Positions 1 to 8,486 are shown, counted from the stretch's first letter. The stretch: 64,000 nt of DNA from Achromobacter sp. B7 (GCF_003600685.1 NZ_CP032084.1:3968001-4032000), one strand, 5' to 3'. The notes: generated by a model not told the origin, from the letters alone. A program made the numbers and translations.

Positions 1-27
1 AATCCCGGCCTGGGCCGGGATTTTTTT
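1..27 (+). terminator. Rho-independent terminator for an upstream plus-strand gene
   Basis: A 9-bp stem (2-10 with 13-21) around a two-base turn is followed by T21-T27. The T tract is on the plus strand, so it ends a transcript entering from outside the window. It may also stop the minus-strand receptor transcript, but the bases needed to judge that lie beyond the edge. Confidence 0.75.
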
Positions 28-53
28 CGCTTGCGTGACCTGTCGTGCAGCGA

Positions 54-2291
54 TCAGAAGTCCATGCTGGCCGACAGCAGGAACGTGCGCGGGCCGCCAA
101 GGACCAGGTAGCCGTTGCCGGGGTACCCGCCAACCGACGACCAGTAGTTGCGGTTGGCGATGTTCTCAACGCGGGCGCGCAGGGTCACGACGTGGCCGTC
201 GACGTCCGTCATGTAGCGCAGACCGGCGTCAAAGCGCGTCCAGCCGGGGACTTTCAGGGTGTTGGCGTCGTCAGCGTACGACGAACCGGTGTAGACCACA
301 CGGCCATCGACCGCGAGGCCTTGCACGCCGGGGATATCCCATTCCACGCCCATGTTGGCCTGGAAGCGAGGCACGCCGATCACGCGGTTGCCGTCGATTG
401 ATGGCTTGCCGGTAGAACGCTGCTCGGCGTCCAACCACGTGAGTCCGCCGAGAACGCGAACAGACTGGATCGGCTCGCCATAGACCGTCAGTTCTACGCC
501 TTGGTGCCGGTCTTTACCGGAGGCCGTCAGCTCGTTGTTGGCGTTGTATGCGGACCGCGGCTTGTCGGTAGAGAACAGTGCAAGGCCCGCCCCCAGCCCG
601 TCGCCTTCGTACTTTGCGCCAATCTCCTTTTGTTTGGAGACATAGGGCGACAGCACTGTACCAACGTTGGGTACGGGTTTGCCGTTAGCGTTCGCGGGAG
701 CCGTATCGCCCTGCACTAGCGCTTCAATGTAGTTGGCATACAGAGAGACACTTGGCGCCACCTTAAAAACAACACCAGCGGCCGGCGAATTTCGGCTCTT
801 GTCGTATGCACCCGTTTCGTTGCCCCCGTTACCGGTCCCGTTGTCGTAGGAATAGCTGCGAGTCGACATACGTTGATGGCGGATGCCCAAGGTCAGCAGC
901 ACCTTGTCGTCCAGGAACGACATCGTGTCGCCCAAGGCGTAGCTGCTCATGCGCGTGCGTCCTTGCAAGGCTGGGTTGTCGATATCGTTGCCCCGCAAAG
1001 CACCGGCACTGAACGCCGGCTTGTCGTACGAAATCGGATCGTAGATGTTCGTCGGATACGTGTTGCCGAAATCCATGATGTACGCGTTCTTCTTCTTCAG
1101 ATCGAAGAAGGAAGCCGACACCACCACTTCATGGCCGACGGGGCCGGTGCGCAGCTTGGCACGCAGGCCCACTTCACCCGTGTTGACGCTGTCTTCGCGC
1201 GTATTGTCGAAGCGATAGAAGTTGCCCGCGCCCGTGCTGCCATTGGTCAACGTCACGTTGCCCAGCGAATTCGCCTCATCGCTGCGGCGAAAGCCGTATG
1301 CCGCCCAACCCGTCAGCTTGTCGCTGAAATCATGCTCCGCGCGCAGGGTGCCGAACACGTCGCGTTCATTGGAATACGACCACGGCTGCGCATAGTTCGA
1401 GCTGGCGTCCGGTGCGTCGGGAACGGTGGTTACCGTCGAGCCCATCGTCACGTTCGGACGCGGCCGCTTCAGCTTGTTTTCCTGCCAACCGATATCGCCC
1501 GACAAGCGCGTATCCGCCGACCGCCAGTCGATACCCAGGGACACCAGGCTGGTACGCGAATGTTCGTCGTCGATCCCCGTGTCGCCGCTGCGTTGCGCGG
1601 CGTTCAGGCGGATGCCCGTGCTGTCGTCGGGACCAAAACGGCGCGCGATGTCGGTCGACAGCTGGAACTGGCCGCCGCTGCCCACGCCGGTGGTGACACG
1701 CGTCAGCGGTTCGTTGGGCGCGCGCTTGGGCACCAGGTTGATCACGCCGCCGATGCCGCCGCCGCCCGGCGTTGCACCCGTCAGGAAAGCCGTTGCACCG
1801 CGCAGGACTTCCACGCGCTCGAACAATTCGGTGGCAATGTACTGGCGCGGCAGCAGGCTGTACAAGCCGTTGTACGCCACGTCGTCCGAACTCAGGATGA
1901 AGCCGCGAATGAAGTAGGACTCTTGGAAATTGCCGAAGCCACGCGCCACGCGCACGCCGGAATCGTTCTGCAAGACATCGCCCACGCTGCGCGCCTGCTT
2001 GTCCTGGATCAACTCGTTCGTGTAGCTGGTAATGCTGAACGGCGTGCTCATGTTGTCTTGCGTGCCCAGGATGCCCACTCGGCCTCCCGTGGCCACCTGC
2101 CCGCCCGCAAAGGGCACCGCCAAGCCGCCCGCCGAGGCGTCGGCGCTGGCTTCGACCTTGATCGCTTCCATCGACACTACGGAGCCGCCGGCGGTGCCGG
2201 TTTGCGCAGGAACGGGGGTGGCGGTTTGAGCGTGGACGGCGCTGATGCACGGCAGCGTTGCGGCCACGCAGGCAAGTGTTCGAATTTTCAT
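54..2291 (-). CDS. TonB-dependent siderophore receptor
   Basis: Outer-membrane receptor (745 aa) predicted to import a ferric siderophore using TonB-ExbBD energy. The ATG at 2291 gives a classic signal peptide (MKIRTLACVAATLPCISAVHAQ region, cut after AQ); a GTG at 2342 would only add a non-signal leader. A TonB-box-like MEAIKVEA follows near residue 40. The plug domain comes next (SVGDVLQNDSGVRV, FIRGF, ERVEVLRGATAFLTG, GGVINLVPKR), then a 22-strand-type barrel ending in SASMDF with the usual terminal Phe. The plug resembles FhuE/FoxA-class hydroxamate receptors, but the ligand cannot be read from sequence. No TonB system, siderophore synthesis gene or FecIR pair is adjacent. A Fur box about 170 bp upstream implies iron repression. 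Confidence 0.93.
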   Translation of the reverse strand: MKIRTLACVAATLPCISAVHAQTATPVPAQTGTAGGSVVSMEAIKVEASADASAGGLAVPFAGGQVATGGRVGILGTQDNMSTPFSITSYTNELIQDKQARSVGDVLQNDSGVRVARGFGNFQESYFIRGFILSSDDVAYNGLYSLLPRQYIATELFERVEVLRGATAFLTGATPGGGGIGGVINLVPKRAPNEPLTRVTTGVGSGGQFQLSTDIARRFGPDDSTGIRLNAAQRSGDTGIDDEHSRTSLVSLGIDWRSADTRLSGDIGWQENKLKRPRPNVTMGSTVTTVPDAPDASSNYAQPWSYSNERDVFGTLRAEHDFSDKLTGWAAYGFRRSDEANSLGNVTLTNGSTGAGNFYRFDNTREDSVNTGEVGLRAKLRTGPVGHEVVVSASFFDLKKKNAYIMDFGNTYPTNIYDPISYDKPAFSAGALRGNDIDNPALQGRTRMSSYALGDTMSFLDDKVLLTLGIRHQRMSTRSYSYDNGTGNGGNETGAYDKSRNSPAAGVVFKVAPSVSLYANYIEALVQGDTAPANANGKPVPNVGTVLSPYVSKQKEIGAKYEGDGLGAGLALFSTDKPRSAYNANNELTASGKDRHQGVELTVYGEPIQSVRVLGGLTWLDAEQRSTGKPSIDGNRVIGVPRFQANMGVEWDIPGVQGLAVDGRVVYTGSSYADDANTLKVPGWTRFDAGLRYMTDVDGHVVTLRARVENIANRNYWSSVGGYPGNGYLVLGGPRTFLLSASMDF

Positions 2292-2463
2292 ATCGGGGTC
2301 AGGGGACGGTAAGTGCGCGTTGCCGCGCGGAGAAACACACAATCCCGATGGAATGACGCACGGAAAACGGCGTATCAGCTGGCACTACCGTGAAAGCCTG
2401 GCACCAGGCCCTGACCGAGCCCGTTCACCCAGGGGTCTTGAGGTCTTAAGGCGCAAATATTAT

Positions 2464-2482
2464 CAAATCGATAATCATTCTC
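2464..2482. promoter_or_regulatory. Fur box upstream of the siderophore receptor
   Basis: Matches 14 of 19 positions of the Fur consensus; the core GATAATCATTCTC at 2470-2482 differs from consensus at one base. It lies in a locally AT-rich patch (about 2455-2485). Read on the minus strand it overlaps -10-like TAATAT/GATAAT hexamers. If transcription starts here the receptor mRNA has a leader of roughly 150 nt. Confidence 0.75.
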
Positions 2483-2550
2483 ACTCGTCCCCGTTTTCGC
2501 TTTTACGCGACGTTGCCGTCACGCAACAAACAGCCCTGGTGGAATCAGGG

Positions 2551-3732
2551 TCATGTAGGGACGGACTCGGAGCCGGCGCGGCGACGTGGGGTGGTCGGCA
2601 TGGTCCGGGCGGTGGTCGTGGGAGCGGCTGGGCCAGCGACAGCAGCCGTGGTCGTGGCTTTGGCTTTGGCTTTGGCTTTGGCTTTGGCTGTGGCTGTGGC
2701 TGTGGCTGGGGCTGGGGCTGGGGCTGGGGCTGCGGCAGCGGCCGCGGATGCGGTTGTGACTTCGGCAGCGGCTCCGGCTGTGGCTGTGGCCGTGGCTTTG
2801 GCCTTCGCTGTGACAGGCGCCGCAGTTGTGCCAGCGGACACACCCCGCGCGGACACCGGCCCGCCTGCTGGCCCGCCCACCAGCACGAAGTGCACCGGCG
2901 CCCTGCCCGCCATCAACACCAACACGCCTTCCTCATTCCCCGCCGACGCGGATGCGCACGTGGACGCGGACGCCGTCAGCGCGCAGCCCGTGTCCAAGAC
3001 GGCGAAGTCGGGATCCCCGCCCATCTGCTTGGGCAACGCCGGCGCGCCGGTGCGGCGGTGCCGCGCGCGCACGCCCAGCTCACCAGACACGACGTAAAGC
3101 CAGGCGTTCCAGCCGGGCGGCAACGGCACCAGCTGCGTCGCCCCCGGGCGCAGCCACCCATCCAGGACCAGCATCGATGCCGCCGTCACCAGCGGCGATT
3201 GCCAGCCCCCATGGCTGCCCGCCACCACGCGAATACGGCCGGCGTCAGTCTGAATCACCGGCATCTCCCAGCCCCGGATCAACGCGGGCGCGGGGCTGCC
3301 CGCATCCGCCGCGTCCAGCGGACCCACGACAATACGCAAGCCGTTCAGCCGCCAACCACTGGGCCGCGCGCCATTGGCCGGCTGGCGCACCCGGGTAGCG
3401 CCGGCGTCCGCCCGCGCCCAATGCAGGTCGCCCGCCTGCACGTCCTGGTCATCGCCGTCGGCGCCGGAGCTCAGCAGGCTGCCCCGCGTATCTTCCAGCA
3501 GCAAGGTGGCGACGTAGCAGCCGGGGCGCGGCTCGGGCGGCCACGGGGCCGGCGCGGCCGAGGCCGTCATGTCGAAATGGTCGACCCTGATGACGGGGGA
3601 TGAGCCACGGGAAAAGTCGGTGTGGCGAAACGTGCGCGTGATGCAGCAATCGCCGGCCGATTCGGGCTGGCTCGCCGCGACGTTACTAAGATGAATGGTC
3701 AAAAAGGCGCTGCCTGGAGTGGGTCGCGCCAA
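2551..3732 (-). CDS. Pirin-like bicupin protein with a low-complexity Ala/Lys/Thr/Pro tail
   Basis: Residues about 30-290 of 393 resemble pirin: an N-terminal cupin (TRTFRHTDFSRG, VQAGDLHWARADAG) and a C-terminal cupin (IRVVAGSHGGW, LPPGWNAWLYVVSGEL, LVLMAGRAPVHF). Pirins are iron-binding regulators or quercetinase-like enzymes of about 230-300 aa. Two things are unusual. The HPHRG-type metal motif is replaced by EPRPG, and the later His/Glu ligand pair after AGDLHW is also missing, so iron binding is doubtful. Residues about 300-393 are a tail of AK, AT and AP dipeptides plus PRRR, encoded by hexanucleotide repeats. The start is TTG at 3732; an ATG at residue 55 would cut into the first cupin. 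A LysR gene is divergent and may regulate it. Pirin family fairly sure, exact ends less so. Confidence 0.7.
   Translation of the reverse strand: MARPTPGSAFLTIHLSNVAASQPESAGDCCITRTFRHTDFSRGSSPVIRVDHFDMTASAAPAPWPPEPRPGCYVATLLLEDTRGSLLSSGADGDDQDVQAGDLHWARADAGATRVRQPANGARPSGWRLNGLRIVVGPLDAADAGSPAPALIRGWEMPVIQTDAGRIRVVAGSHGGWQSPLVTAASMLVLDGWLRPGATQLVPLPPGWNAWLYVVSGELGVRARHRRTGAPALPKQMGGDPDFAVLDTGCALTASASTCASASAGNEEGVLVLMAGRAPVHFVLVGGPAGGPVSARGVSAGTTAAPVTAKAKATATATAGAAAEVTTASAAAAAAPAPAPAPATATATAKAKAKAKAKATTTAAVAGPAAPTTTARTMPTTPRRRAGSESVPT
2655..2830. repeat. Hexanucleotide tandem repeat (GGCTTT/GGCTGT/GGCTGG)
   Basis: Five GGCTTT-type units in a row (about 2656-2690) pass into GGCTGT and GGCTGG units, then into degenerate copies up to about 2830. 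On the minus strand they encode Ala-Lys, Ala-Thr and Ala-Pro dipeptides in the pirin-like protein. The unit is a multiple of three, so copy-number change would lengthen or shorten the tail without a frameshift. Confidence 0.9.
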
Positions 3733-3868
3733 TGTGAAAGGGGGTGGCGCCGACTGACGCAGAGCTTATGCGTTCCACCTGGCGGACAGTAGAGGCCAAT
3801 TTCAGGAATATTTGTCATGCCGTACAGGACAATCCGCGCCCGCCTCCTCTTTTGCGCCGTGTCCCTCT

Positions 3869-4777
3869 ATGTACCCCCACATTCATCACCTGGACGACCT
3901 GCTGCTCTTTAGCGAAGTCGTCGCCAAAGGCGGATTTTCGGCAGCGGCGCGTGTGTTGAATATGCAACGTTCCAAGCTGAGCCGGCGCGTGGCCGAGCTG
4001 GAAGCGCGGCTGGGCGTGCGCCTGCTTCAGCGCAATACCCGGCGGGTGTCGTTGACCCCGATGGGCGAGCAGATCTACGTGCACGCCCAAGCCGTGGCGC
4101 GCGAGGCCCGCACCGCGTTTGAGCTGGCGGCCTCCATGGGCGACACACCCAGTGGCTTGTTGCGTATCACCGCGCCGTCGCCGCTGGCGGTAACGTTGCT
4201 GGGCGAAATGGTGGCCCGTTTTTGCATCTCGCATCCCGGCGTGCGCGTGTTGCTGGACACGCGCGACGAAATCATCGACCTGGTGGGCGAAGGCTACGAC
4301 CTGGCGTTTCGCGCGATGGGCGCCCCGCTGACGGATTCCCGGCTGATCGGTCGCGAGCTGGCGCTGGTGCCGCTGACCCTGGTGGGCGCCCCGGCACTGG
4401 CGCAGGCGCGCCCGCGTCATCCACGCGATCTGGCCGCGCTGCCGCTGCTGGCGCATGCCACGCAGGACAGTCGCCAGACCTGGCGCTTTACCGGCCCGGC
4501 GGGCGAAACAGAATCACTGGAATTCCAGCCGAAATGCCTGAGCAGCAACATGGCCACGCTGCGATCCATGGTGCGCGCGGGCCTGGGCGTGGGGCTGCTG
4601 CCGCACTATCTGTGCGCCAACATGCTGGCCAGGGGCGAACTGATCGCCATCCTGCCCGGCTGGCAGGCCGCGCCCTCGCGCATCTACGCAATCATGCCAG
4701 CCCGCCGTGGCGAGCCCCTGGCCTTGCGCCGCTTTCTGGAAATCGCAGCGGCTGAACTGCCGGCCTTGCTGGCGTGA
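3869..4777 (+). CDS. LysR-family transcriptional regulator, divergent from the pirin-like gene
   Basis: A 302-aa LysR regulator. The ATG at 3869 places the winged helix at the usual position (LLLFSEVVAKGGFSAAARVL, then SKLSRRVAELEARLG); an upstream start at 3812 adds only non-homologous residues. The effector domain follows (SGLLRITAPSPLAVTLLGEM, then VGLLPHYL near the end), with the DTRDEIIDLVGEGYDLAFRAM segment typical of the CrgA/AaeR-like group. It is head-to-head with the pirin-like gene across about 135 bp, the usual arrangement for a LysR protein acting on its neighbour. The ligand is unknown. Confidence 0.9.
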   Translation: MYPHIHHLDDLLLFSEVVAKGGFSAAARVLNMQRSKLSRRVAELEARLGVRLLQRNTRRVSLTPMGEQIYVHAQAVAREARTAFELAASMGDTPSGLLRITAPSPLAVTLLGEMVARFCISHPGVRVLLDTRDEIIDLVGEGYDLAFRAMGAPLTDSRLIGRELALVPLTLVGAPALAQARPRHPRDLAALPLLAHATQDSRQTWRFTGPAGETESLEFQPKCLSSNMATLRSMVRAGLGVGLLPHYLCANMLARGELIAILPGWQAAPSRIYAIMPARRGEPLALRRFLEIAAAELPALLA

Positions 4778-4852
4778 GCCGCGCGGCCCCTTGGCAGCGC
4801 GAACCCGCCGCGCGGCCGGCCGCGCCGCCCTTGGGGGTTGAGCTGGGCCGTA
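4778..4852. other. Convergent intergenic spacer with GC-rich palindrome
   Basis: Lies between the converging LysR and Bug genes. It holds a perfect 16-bp palindrome at 4810-4825 (GCGCGGCCGGCCGCGC) and a CCCTTGGGGG element at about 4828-4837. It probably acts as a two-way transcription stop or small intergenic repeat, but it has no T tract. Confidence 0.4.
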
Positions 4853-5848
4853 TCAATCCAGCTTGATGTTGTTGGCCCGGATGACTTCGCCCCAACGCTG
4901 GCGGTCATCGCGCACATAGCCGTCGGTCTCGGCTTGATCGCGCGGCGCCTGGATTACCAAGCCCAGGGTCTGGAATCGTTCACGAAATTCCGCTTGCCGC
5001 AGCACGTTATTGACGGCCTGCTGCAACACGGTCGTCTCTTGCGGCGGCGTGCCCGCCGGCACCGCCACGCCGAACCAGGTCGCCGCGCGAAAACCCGGGA
5101 AGCCGCTTTCGGCAACCGTCGGCACGTCCGGCAGCACGGGGAGGCGCTCGGCCGTCGTCACCGCCAAAGCCTTGATTTTTCCCTCTTTCACCAGCGGCAA
5201 AGACGTGCTGATTACGTCCACCATCAGTTGCGTGTCGTTGGCCATCAGCGAGCTCAAAGCGGGCGCACTGCCGTTGTAGGGAATGTGCGCCACGTCCATG
5301 CCCGTGCGCGACTTCAGCAGTTCGGTGGCCAGTTGCAGCGGGTTGCCGATGCCGACGGACGCATAGTTCAGCTTGCCGGGATGCGCCTGGGAGTAGCCCA
5401 CGAACTGAGCCAGCGTGGTGGCCGGCACCTGGTTATTGGCGACCACCACCAGCGGCAGTTCGGCCACTACCGACAACACGCGAAAATCGCGCTCGGCGTT
5501 GTAGGAAATTTTGCGATAAAGCGCCGGGTTCAGCACCATGCTGGCATTGCTGGCCAACAGCAAGGTGTAGCCGTCCGCCTGCGCGCGGGCTACCTGAGTA
5601 GCGGCAATCATGGTGTTTGCGCCCGGCTTGTTTTCAACAACGACCGGTTGCGCCAACTCGCGAGACAGGCGTTCGGCCAACGTGCGAGACAACTGGTCGG
5701 CCGCGCCGCCCGGCGTGTACGGCACCACCAGCTTTAGCGGCCTGTCCGGAAACGTCGCCGCCCACACCGGCGCGGACGTCGACACGGCACCGCTGCACAG
5801 CAGCACTGCGGCCGCGACGCGACCCACCCAACGGTTGATCTTCAACAT
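4853..5848 (-). CDS. Bug-family tripartite tricarboxylate transporter substrate-binding protein
   Basis: Periplasmic binding protein (331 aa) with a signal peptide ending at about residue 30 (VWA-ATFPDRPLK). It carries Bug/TctC hallmarks: FPDRPLKLVVPYTPGGAADQLSR-like opening, GANTMIAA, HIPYNGSAPALSSLMA and LPDVPTVAESGFPGF. Bug proteins capture carboxylates for TctAB permeases or act as sensors; no tctA or tctB is present here, as is common for the many orphan Bug genes of Bordetella and Achromobacter. The start at 5848 has GGGAGA upstream. It is third in a minus-strand unit after the SDR and acyl-CoA synthetase genes (86-bp gap), so it may bind the acid those enzymes degrade. The ligand is inferred only. 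Confidence 0.92.
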   Translation of the reverse strand: MLKINRWVGRVAAAVLLCSGAVSTSAPVWAATFPDRPLKLVVPYTPGGAADQLSRTLAERLSRELAQPVVVENKPGANTMIAATQVARAQADGYTLLLASNASMVLNPALYRKISYNAERDFRVLSVVAELPLVVVANNQVPATTLAQFVGYSQAHPGKLNYASVGIGNPLQLATELLKSRTGMDVAHIPYNGSAPALSSLMANDTQLMVDVISTSLPLVKEGKIKALAVTTAERLPVLPDVPTVAESGFPGFRAATWFGVAVPAGTPPQETTVLQQAVNNVLRQAEFRERFQTLGLVIQAPRDQAETDGYVRDDRQRWGEVIRANNIKLD

Positions 5849-5934
5849 GCTTGTCTCCCGAGTCTTTGGCGACTCTTATCTTGGTACGAGCCCCGCGCAC
5901 GTACGCACGCGGGGGTAAATCGATGTGCCCGCGC

Positions 5935-7461
5935 CTAGACCCGGCGTGCGTGGCCTTCCCAGAACTCGGCGCGCAGGCGGCGCTTGGCGATCTTGCCGTT
6001 GTCGTCGCGCGGCAGCGCGGGGCGCAACAGCAGCTCGCGCGGCACTTTGTAGCGGGCGATGCGGCTGTCCAACCAACGCATCACGTCCTGCACGTCGACA
6101 TCGGCATTTGGCGCGGGCTGGATCAAGCCCAGCAGGCGCTCGCCAAATTCCGCGTCGGGCACGCCGAACACGGCGCAGTCGGCCACGCCGGGATATTGCG
6201 TCAGGTGGTGTTCAATTTCGGCGGGGTAGATGTTCACCCCGCCCGATATCACCATGTCCGACTCGCGGTCGCAGACGAACAGATAGCCGTCCGCGTCCAC
6301 ATAGCCCAGGTCACCCAGGCCGATCAGCCCATCGCGTTCAATCGCCTGTCGCGCCTCGGGGTGGTTGCGGTACGTGAAGTCGGCATAGGCGGGCTGGCGG
6401 ACGTGGATATGGCCAATTTGCCCCGGAGCGCACTGGCTGCCATCGTCGGCATAGATGCGTACCTGCGCCGCGCCGATGGGGCGTCCTGCGCTGCCGGGCC
6501 GCGCCATCGCTTCGTGCGAATCGATCACGGTCACCATGCCGGCTTCGCTGGACGCGTAGGTTTCATGCACAACGGGACCAAGCCAGTCGATCATGGCGCG
6601 CTTCAGATCCGGCGCACACGGCGCCCCGGTCGAGGCCACGAAGCGCAACGACGACAAGTCAAAAGAACCCCGCGTCTGCGCGTCCAGCTTCAGCAGGCGC
6701 ACGTACATGATCGGCACGAGATACACGGTGTCGATGCGATGCTGCTGGATCAGGCGCAGCACGTCGACCGGATCGAACCGCGGCATCAGCACCAGCGTGT
6801 CGCACACCCGCAAGGCCACCTGCGCGAACACGCTGGGCGCGCTGTGATAGATGGGCGCGGGCAATAACGCGCGGCAGCCCGGACGCAAGCCATACGCCTG
6901 TTCCACCACGGATTCGACGGCAGCCAGATGGTCGGCAAGACGGTCCATCGGAAATGGCTGGCGCACTACGCCCTTGGGCCGGCCTGTGGTACCCGACGTG
7001 TAGGCCATGTGCCCACGCGGCGCCACCAAGGGGCCGTCGTAACGCGGCTGCGCATCACGCCAGGCGTCGTAGTCGGCGAAGTCGACGCTGGTTTCCGCGA
7101 CGGACCCACCCGCCCCCGCTGTTGGCCCGCTCACACGCAACACGGGCAGGCCGGCGGGCAGCGCGCCTTGCGCCTGTCGCCACAGGTCGTCGTCCGCGAT
7201 CAGCAGTCTGGCGCCGCTGTCGCTTACCAGGAAGGCGACCTCGTCGGCGGTGTAATGCCAATTGATGGGGCAGTAATAACAGCCCAGGCGTTTGCAGGCC
7301 TGGATGATTTCCAGATACGCCATGCCGTTGCGCAGCAGCACCGCGATGACATCGCCTTCGCGCACGCCCATCGCGGCGAGGCCGGCCGCCACCTGCTCGC
7401 CTCGGCCGACCAGCACATCACGCGTCAGACTGACATTGCCGGCGATGATGTGGCCGCTCAT
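5935..7461 (-). CDS. AMP-dependent acyl-CoA synthetase/ligase
   Basis: ANL-superfamily enzyme (508 aa) that would activate a carboxylic acid to its acyl-CoA through an acyl-adenylate. Visible motifs are the P-loop YTSGTTGRPKGV (about 155-166), ETYASSEAG in the adenylate-binding region, the hinge GDLGYVDADGYLFVCDR, and NGKIAKRR with the catalytic Lys near the C-terminus. The ATG at 7461 overlaps the preceding SDR stop (ATGA), which implies translational coupling. The partners (dienoyl-CoA-reductase-like SDR and Bug receptor) suggest breakdown of an unsaturated or branched acid taken from outside. The substrate cannot be specified. Confidence 0.92.
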   Translation of the reverse strand: MSGHIIAGNVSLTRDVLVGRGEQVAAGLAAMGVREGDVIAVLLRNGMAYLEIIQACKRLGCYYCPINWHYTADEVAFLVSDSGARLLIADDDLWRQAQGALPAGLPVLRVSGPTAGAGGSVAETSVDFADYDAWRDAQPRYDGPLVAPRGHMAYTSGTTGRPKGVVRQPFPMDRLADHLAAVESVVEQAYGLRPGCRALLPAPIYHSAPSVFAQVALRVCDTLVLMPRFDPVDVLRLIQQHRIDTVYLVPIMYVRLLKLDAQTRGSFDLSSLRFVASTGAPCAPDLKRAMIDWLGPVVHETYASSEAGMVTVIDSHEAMARPGSAGRPIGAAQVRIYADDGSQCAPGQIGHIHVRQPAYADFTYRNHPEARQAIERDGLIGLGDLGYVDADGYLFVCDRESDMVISGGVNIYPAEIEHHLTQYPGVADCAVFGVPDAEFGERLLGLIQPAPNADVDVQDVMRWLDSRIARYKVPRELLLRPALPRDDNGKIAKRRLRAEFWEGHARRV

Positions 7462-8357
7462 GCCGGCTTCCCGGCGCGTTGGGCCTTGTCCTGAGCCGTG
7501 CGGGCTTCGATGGCGGCGCGGGCTGCGGCCCAGTCCTCGTCGGACCAATCGAAGTACTGCTTGAAGTACGCGCCGTTGGCCAGGTAGTCGCCTCCGTCCA
7601 GCGCAATGGTCTGCCCATTGACCCAGTCGTTGTCCGGAGCGAGCAGAAAGGCCGCGAGCTCGCCAATGTCATGCCCCGTGCCCAGGCGCCGCATGGGGTT
7701 CTGCTGAGTCAGCGCATCCTGGCCGTCGCCGTTGGGACGCAGCCGCGCGGTCGCGCCCTCGGTCGGGATCACGCCCGGCGCAATCGCATTCAAGCGGATG
7801 CCGTGGCGGCCCCATTCCACCGCCAGGGATTTGGTCATGGCGTCGATGCCCGCTTTGGACATGGCCGACGGCACGACAAACGGCGACCCCGTCCATACCC
7901 AGGTCACCACAATCGACAGCACCGCGCCCGGCATGCCCGAAGCGATCCAGCGCTTGCCCACGGCTTGCGTCATGTAGAAGGTGCCGTGAAAAACCGTGTC
8001 GGCGATGGCGTTGAATCCCCGCGCCGAGAGCTTTTCGGTCGGGCTGATGAAGTTGCCCGCCGCGTTGTTGATCAGTCCGTCCAGGCCGCCGTGCGTGTCC
8101 CATATGCCTTGCACCATGGCGTCGACCGCGTCGGCGTCGCGGATATCGACAGCGTGCGCGTAGGCTTGCGCGCCGCACCGGGCTTGCAGCCCGGCTGCGG
8201 CTTCTTCCACCACGGACAGGCGGCGCCCGCACACATGCACTGTCGCGCCCAGGGCGGCCAGCCGTTCGGCCATGGCCAGCCCCAAGCCCGTGCCGCCGCC
8301 CGTGATAAGGATGCGCCGCCCCTGGAAGAGGTCGCTGCGATACATGCTTTGGGCCAT
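7458..8357 (-). CDS. SDR-family oxidoreductase, 2,4-dienoyl-CoA reductase-like
   Basis: Short-chain dehydrogenase (299 aa). It shows the cofactor motif TGGGTGLGLA (residues about 18-27), NNAAGNF in place of the usual NNAG, and LSIVVTWVWTGSPFVVPSAMSKAG-type active-site residues. The NNAAGNF signature and the long C-terminal extension match the DECR2-like group that reduces dienoyl-CoA or enoyl-CoA with NADPH. In the classical active-site position this protein has PSAMSK rather than YxxxK, as DECR relatives do. The start at 8357 has a strong AAGGAG site 7-13 bases upstream. First gene of a coupled unit with the acyl-CoA synthetase, and divergent from a LysR gene. Confidence 0.88.
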   Translation of the reverse strand: MAQSMYRSDLFQGRRILITGGGTGLGLAMAERLAALGATVHVCGRRLSVVEEAAAGLQARCGAQAYAHAVDIRDADAVDAMVQGIWDTHGGLDGLINNAAGNFISPTEKLSARGFNAIADTVFHGTFYMTQAVGKRWIASGMPGAVLSIVVTWVWTGSPFVVPSAMSKAGIDAMTKSLAVEWGRHGIRLNAIAPGVIPTEGATARLRPNGDGQDALTQQNPMRRLGTGHDIGELAAFLLAPDNDWVNGQTIALDGGDYLANGAYFKQYFDWSDEDWAAARAAIEARTAQDKAQRAGKPA

Positions 8358-8470
8358 GGTTTGTCTCCTTGTTGTGACTGCAATACGCAATGGCGACCAG
8401 ATTATCAACGCGCAGATACCGCGACAATCCTTCAGTCTGGGTAAACTCTGTTTCCTCCAAGGCAACAATA

Positions 8471-8486
8471 GCCCCCCCCTCCCCCC
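8471..8486 (+). repeat. Poly-C tract directly before the LysR start codon
   Basis: C8-T-C6 fills positions 8472-8486 and abuts the ATG at 8487. It sits where a Shine-Dalgarno sequence would normally be, and none is visible. Such tracts are prone to slippage. Confidence 0.85.

Noticed and set aside
873..2312. Long open frame on the plus strand opposite the siderophore receptor
   Set aside because: Antisense to a clear receptor gene; high GC gives long shadow frames, and its product has no recognisable domain.
2655..2830. Repeat cluster as a possible CRISPR array
   Set aside because: Unit is six bases with no spacers and no cas genes; it is a microsatellite.
2245..3603. Gly/Arg-rich open frame on the plus strand across the hexamer repeat
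   Set aside because: Low-complexity translation of the repeat and antisense of the pirin-like gene; no signal, start site or domain.
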